39,350 nt of DNA from Rhodospirillales bacterium. GTDB lineage: Bacteria > Pseudomonadota > Alphaproteobacteria > Rhodospirillales > UBA2165. Shown in pieces: positions 38,075 to 39,350 of this stretch. A model generated the notes under the pieces. It was not told where the DNA came from and ran no database searches. It was given only the letters and a program-made list of their open reading frames with translations. Where the stretch lies: NCBI GenBank assembly GCA_028823885.1, contig JAPPFK010000013.1, forward strand, positions 1 through 39,350. Reading direction: 5' to 3'. Within the stretch, counting starts at the first letter, position 1. Each line of letters begins with the position of its first letter. The position numbers and the translations under genes were made by a program.

Positions 38075-39250
38075 ATGCGCACACAAGTGGCGATTATCGG
38101 CGGCGGCCCGGCGGGGCTGATGCTCTCGCACCTGCTGCACCTGGACGGCATCGACAGCATCGTCGTCGAGAAACACCCGAGGGAGCACGTGCTGCAGCGC
38201 ATCCGGGCGGGCGTCCTCGAAGCGGGCTCGGTGCAGCTGTTGCGCGATGTCGGCCTCGGCGAGCGCATGGACGCCGAAGGCCACCCCCATGACGGCGCCT
38301 ATATCGTCTGGAAGGGCGAGCAGAAGGTCCTCATCGACACCGCCAAATACACCGGCAAGCAGATGATGGCCTACGGCCAGACCGCCATCACCGAGGACCT
38401 GTACGCCGCCCGCGACCGGGACGGCGGCCAAATCATCGATGAGGCCCAAAGCGTGGCGCTCCACGACCTCACCACCGAGGAGCCCTTCGTCACCTTCGAG
38501 AAGGACCGCAAGGTGGAGCGCATCGAGTGTGATTTCGTCGCCGGCTGCGACGGCTTTCACGGGGTCAGCCGGCGCTGCATCCCGTCGTCCACGCTGGTGA
38601 ACTACGACAAGAGCTACCCCTTCGGCTGGCTCGGCATTCTCGCGGAAACCCGGCCGCTGCCGGATATCGTCTACGCCAACCACGAGCGGGGGTTCGCCCT
38701 CGCCTCCCAACGCTCGGAGCGGATGAGCCGCTACTACATTCAGTGCCCGCTCGACAATTCCGTCGAGGAGTGGCCGGACGACCGGTTCTGGGAGGAATTG
38801 AAGGCGCGCTTCCCGGCGGACATGGCGGACGCCATCGAGACCGGCCCGTCGATCGAGAAGTCCATCGCGCCGCTGCGCAGCTTCGTCTCCGAGCCCATGC
38901 GCTACGGGCGCCTGTTCACCGCCGGCGACGCCGCGCATATCGTGCCGCCCACCGGCGACAATGGGCTCAATCTCGCCTTTTGTGATGTCTGGTACCTGTC
39001 GCGGGGCCTGATCCGCCACTACAAGGACAATGCGGACGATCTGCTCGACAAATATTCGGAAACCGCGCTCAGGCGCGTGTGGGGGGCCGAACGGATGTCC
39101 TGGTACCTGACCCGGCTGCTGCACCTGTTCCCGGACGACAATCCGTTCGATCAGCGGACCCGCGAGGATGAACTGGATTACGTGGCGCGCTCGGAAAACG
39201 CCATGGCGGCGCTCGCCGAACAATATGTCGGACTGCCCTACGAGATGTAG
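38075..39250 (+). CDS. pobA: 4-hydroxybenzoate 3-monooxygenase (PobA)
   Basis: A 391-aa FAD monooxygenase converting 4-hydroxybenzoate to protocatechuate with NADPH and O2. It has the N-terminal FAD motif VAIIGGGPAGLMLSHLLHL, QRIRAGVLEAGSV with the FAD-contacting Arg, the NAD(P)H/FAD DG motif FVAGCDGFHGVSR, and GRLFTAGDAAHIVPPTG. Substrate residues corresponding to Tyr201 (VYANH), Ser212/Arg214 (ASQRSER), Tyr222 (RYYIQC) and Tyr385 (EQYVGLPYE) are all present, supporting the specific call. One local change is TGDNGLN where the family usually has TGAKGLN. ATG 38075 has GGGGAG upstream and is preferred to 38006. No pobR-type regulator is adjacent. Confidence 0.92.
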   Translation: MRTQVAIIGGGPAGLMLSHLLHLDGIDSIVVEKHPREHVLQRIRAGVLEAGSVQLLRDVGLGERMDAEGHPHDGAYIVWKGEQKVLIDTAKYTGKQMMAYGQTAITEDLYAARDRDGGQIIDEAQSVALHDLTTEEPFVTFEKDRKVERIECDFVAGCDGFHGVSRRCIPSSTLVNYDKSYPFGWLGILAETRPLPDIVYANHERGFALASQRSERMSRYYIQCPLDNSVEEWPDDRFWEELKARFPADMADAIETGPSIEKSIAPLRSFVSEPMRYGRLFTAGDAAHIVPPTGDNGLNLAFCDVWYLSRGLIRHYKDNADDLLDKYSETALRRVWGAERMSWYLTRLLHLFPDDNPFDQRTREDELDYVARSENAMAALAEQYVGLPYEM

Positions 39251-39314
39251 GTCCTATCCCCCCCACCCTCGACGCCCTCACCGTCACGCATTTCCTATGA
39301 CCCCCTCACCCTGA

Positions 39315-39343
39315 CCCTCTCCCCCTGAAGAAGGGGGAGAGGG
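39315..39343. repeat. CCCTCTCCCC-type intergenic palindrome
   Basis: A perfect 12-bp stem CCCTCTCCCCCT/AGGGGGAGAGGG around GAAGA, preceded by CCCTCACCCTGA. This hairpin type is widespread between genes of proteobacteria. It may also act as a weak terminator-like structure after pobA, though it lacks a T-run. Confidence 0.85.
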
Positions 39344-39350
39344 GACTCGA

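Overview
The window is a GC-rich stretch of an alphaproteobacterial chromosome, probably from a Rhodospirillales-like or related environmental lineage. The evidence is the conserved housekeeping block (yqeY / dnaG / rpoD on one strand, carA / carB / greA on the other, then an Lrp-type regulator, trxB and a LysR gene), the paralogous EF-G-like GTPase, the DctPQM TRAP transporter, and intergenic palindromes of the GTCATGCCC...GGGCATCCA kind. Species cannot be named from the sequence alone.

Layout. (1) Bases 1-6100 are accessory and partly decayed. They hold the end of an unknown gene, an apparently intact NHLM-type bacteriocin ABC exporter, the last quarter of its usual partner ABC protein abutting the last 84 codons of a cytochrome P450 on the opposite strand, and two closely related SAM methyltransferases in divergent orientation. 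The block ends at a CAT-anticodon tRNA. (2) Bases 6268-11498 are one minus-strand catabolic cluster: LigA- and LigB-like extradiol dioxygenase subunits, a cysteine amidohydrolase, a cupin protein and a complete TRAP transporter. Several reading frames overlap. (3) Bases 11971-14012 hold a 434-aa unknown protein with a HEPN-like motif and an AAC(6')-like acetyltransferase. (4) Bases 14031-28186 are the housekeeping core. It is interrupted twice by repeats: a 580-base array between dnaG and a GNAT gene, and a 500-base unit inserted exactly between carA and carB. (5) Bases 28464-29432 hold an unknown membrane protein, a palindrome, a run of hairpins and a strong terminator. (6) Bases 29463-39250 hold the EF-G-like GTPase, an aspartate-type aminotransferase, an MFS exporter, uvrB, a triple-RidA protein and pobA.

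The most interesting signal is the unit between carA and carB. A single GxxExxY (PDDEXK-like) nuclease gene sits between long imperfect inverted repeats built from CACCACAGAG-type sequence. Two short gene-less palindromes with the same ends lie about 3 kb away. One of them keeps the left repeat up to the nuclease start-codon context and joins it straight to the right repeat, as an internal-deletion derivative would. Together they look like an autonomous element and its MITE-like offspring.

Other points worth following are a shared 21-bp palindrome at two distant loci (one upstream of the ligAB operon), the NHLM/P450 rearrangement junction, a possible N-heteroaromatic ring-cleavage pathway, an EF-G paralogue with NKIH in place of NKxD, and a three-domain RidA protein lacking the catalytic arginine in all three domains. 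All calls are from reading the sequence; no database search was run.
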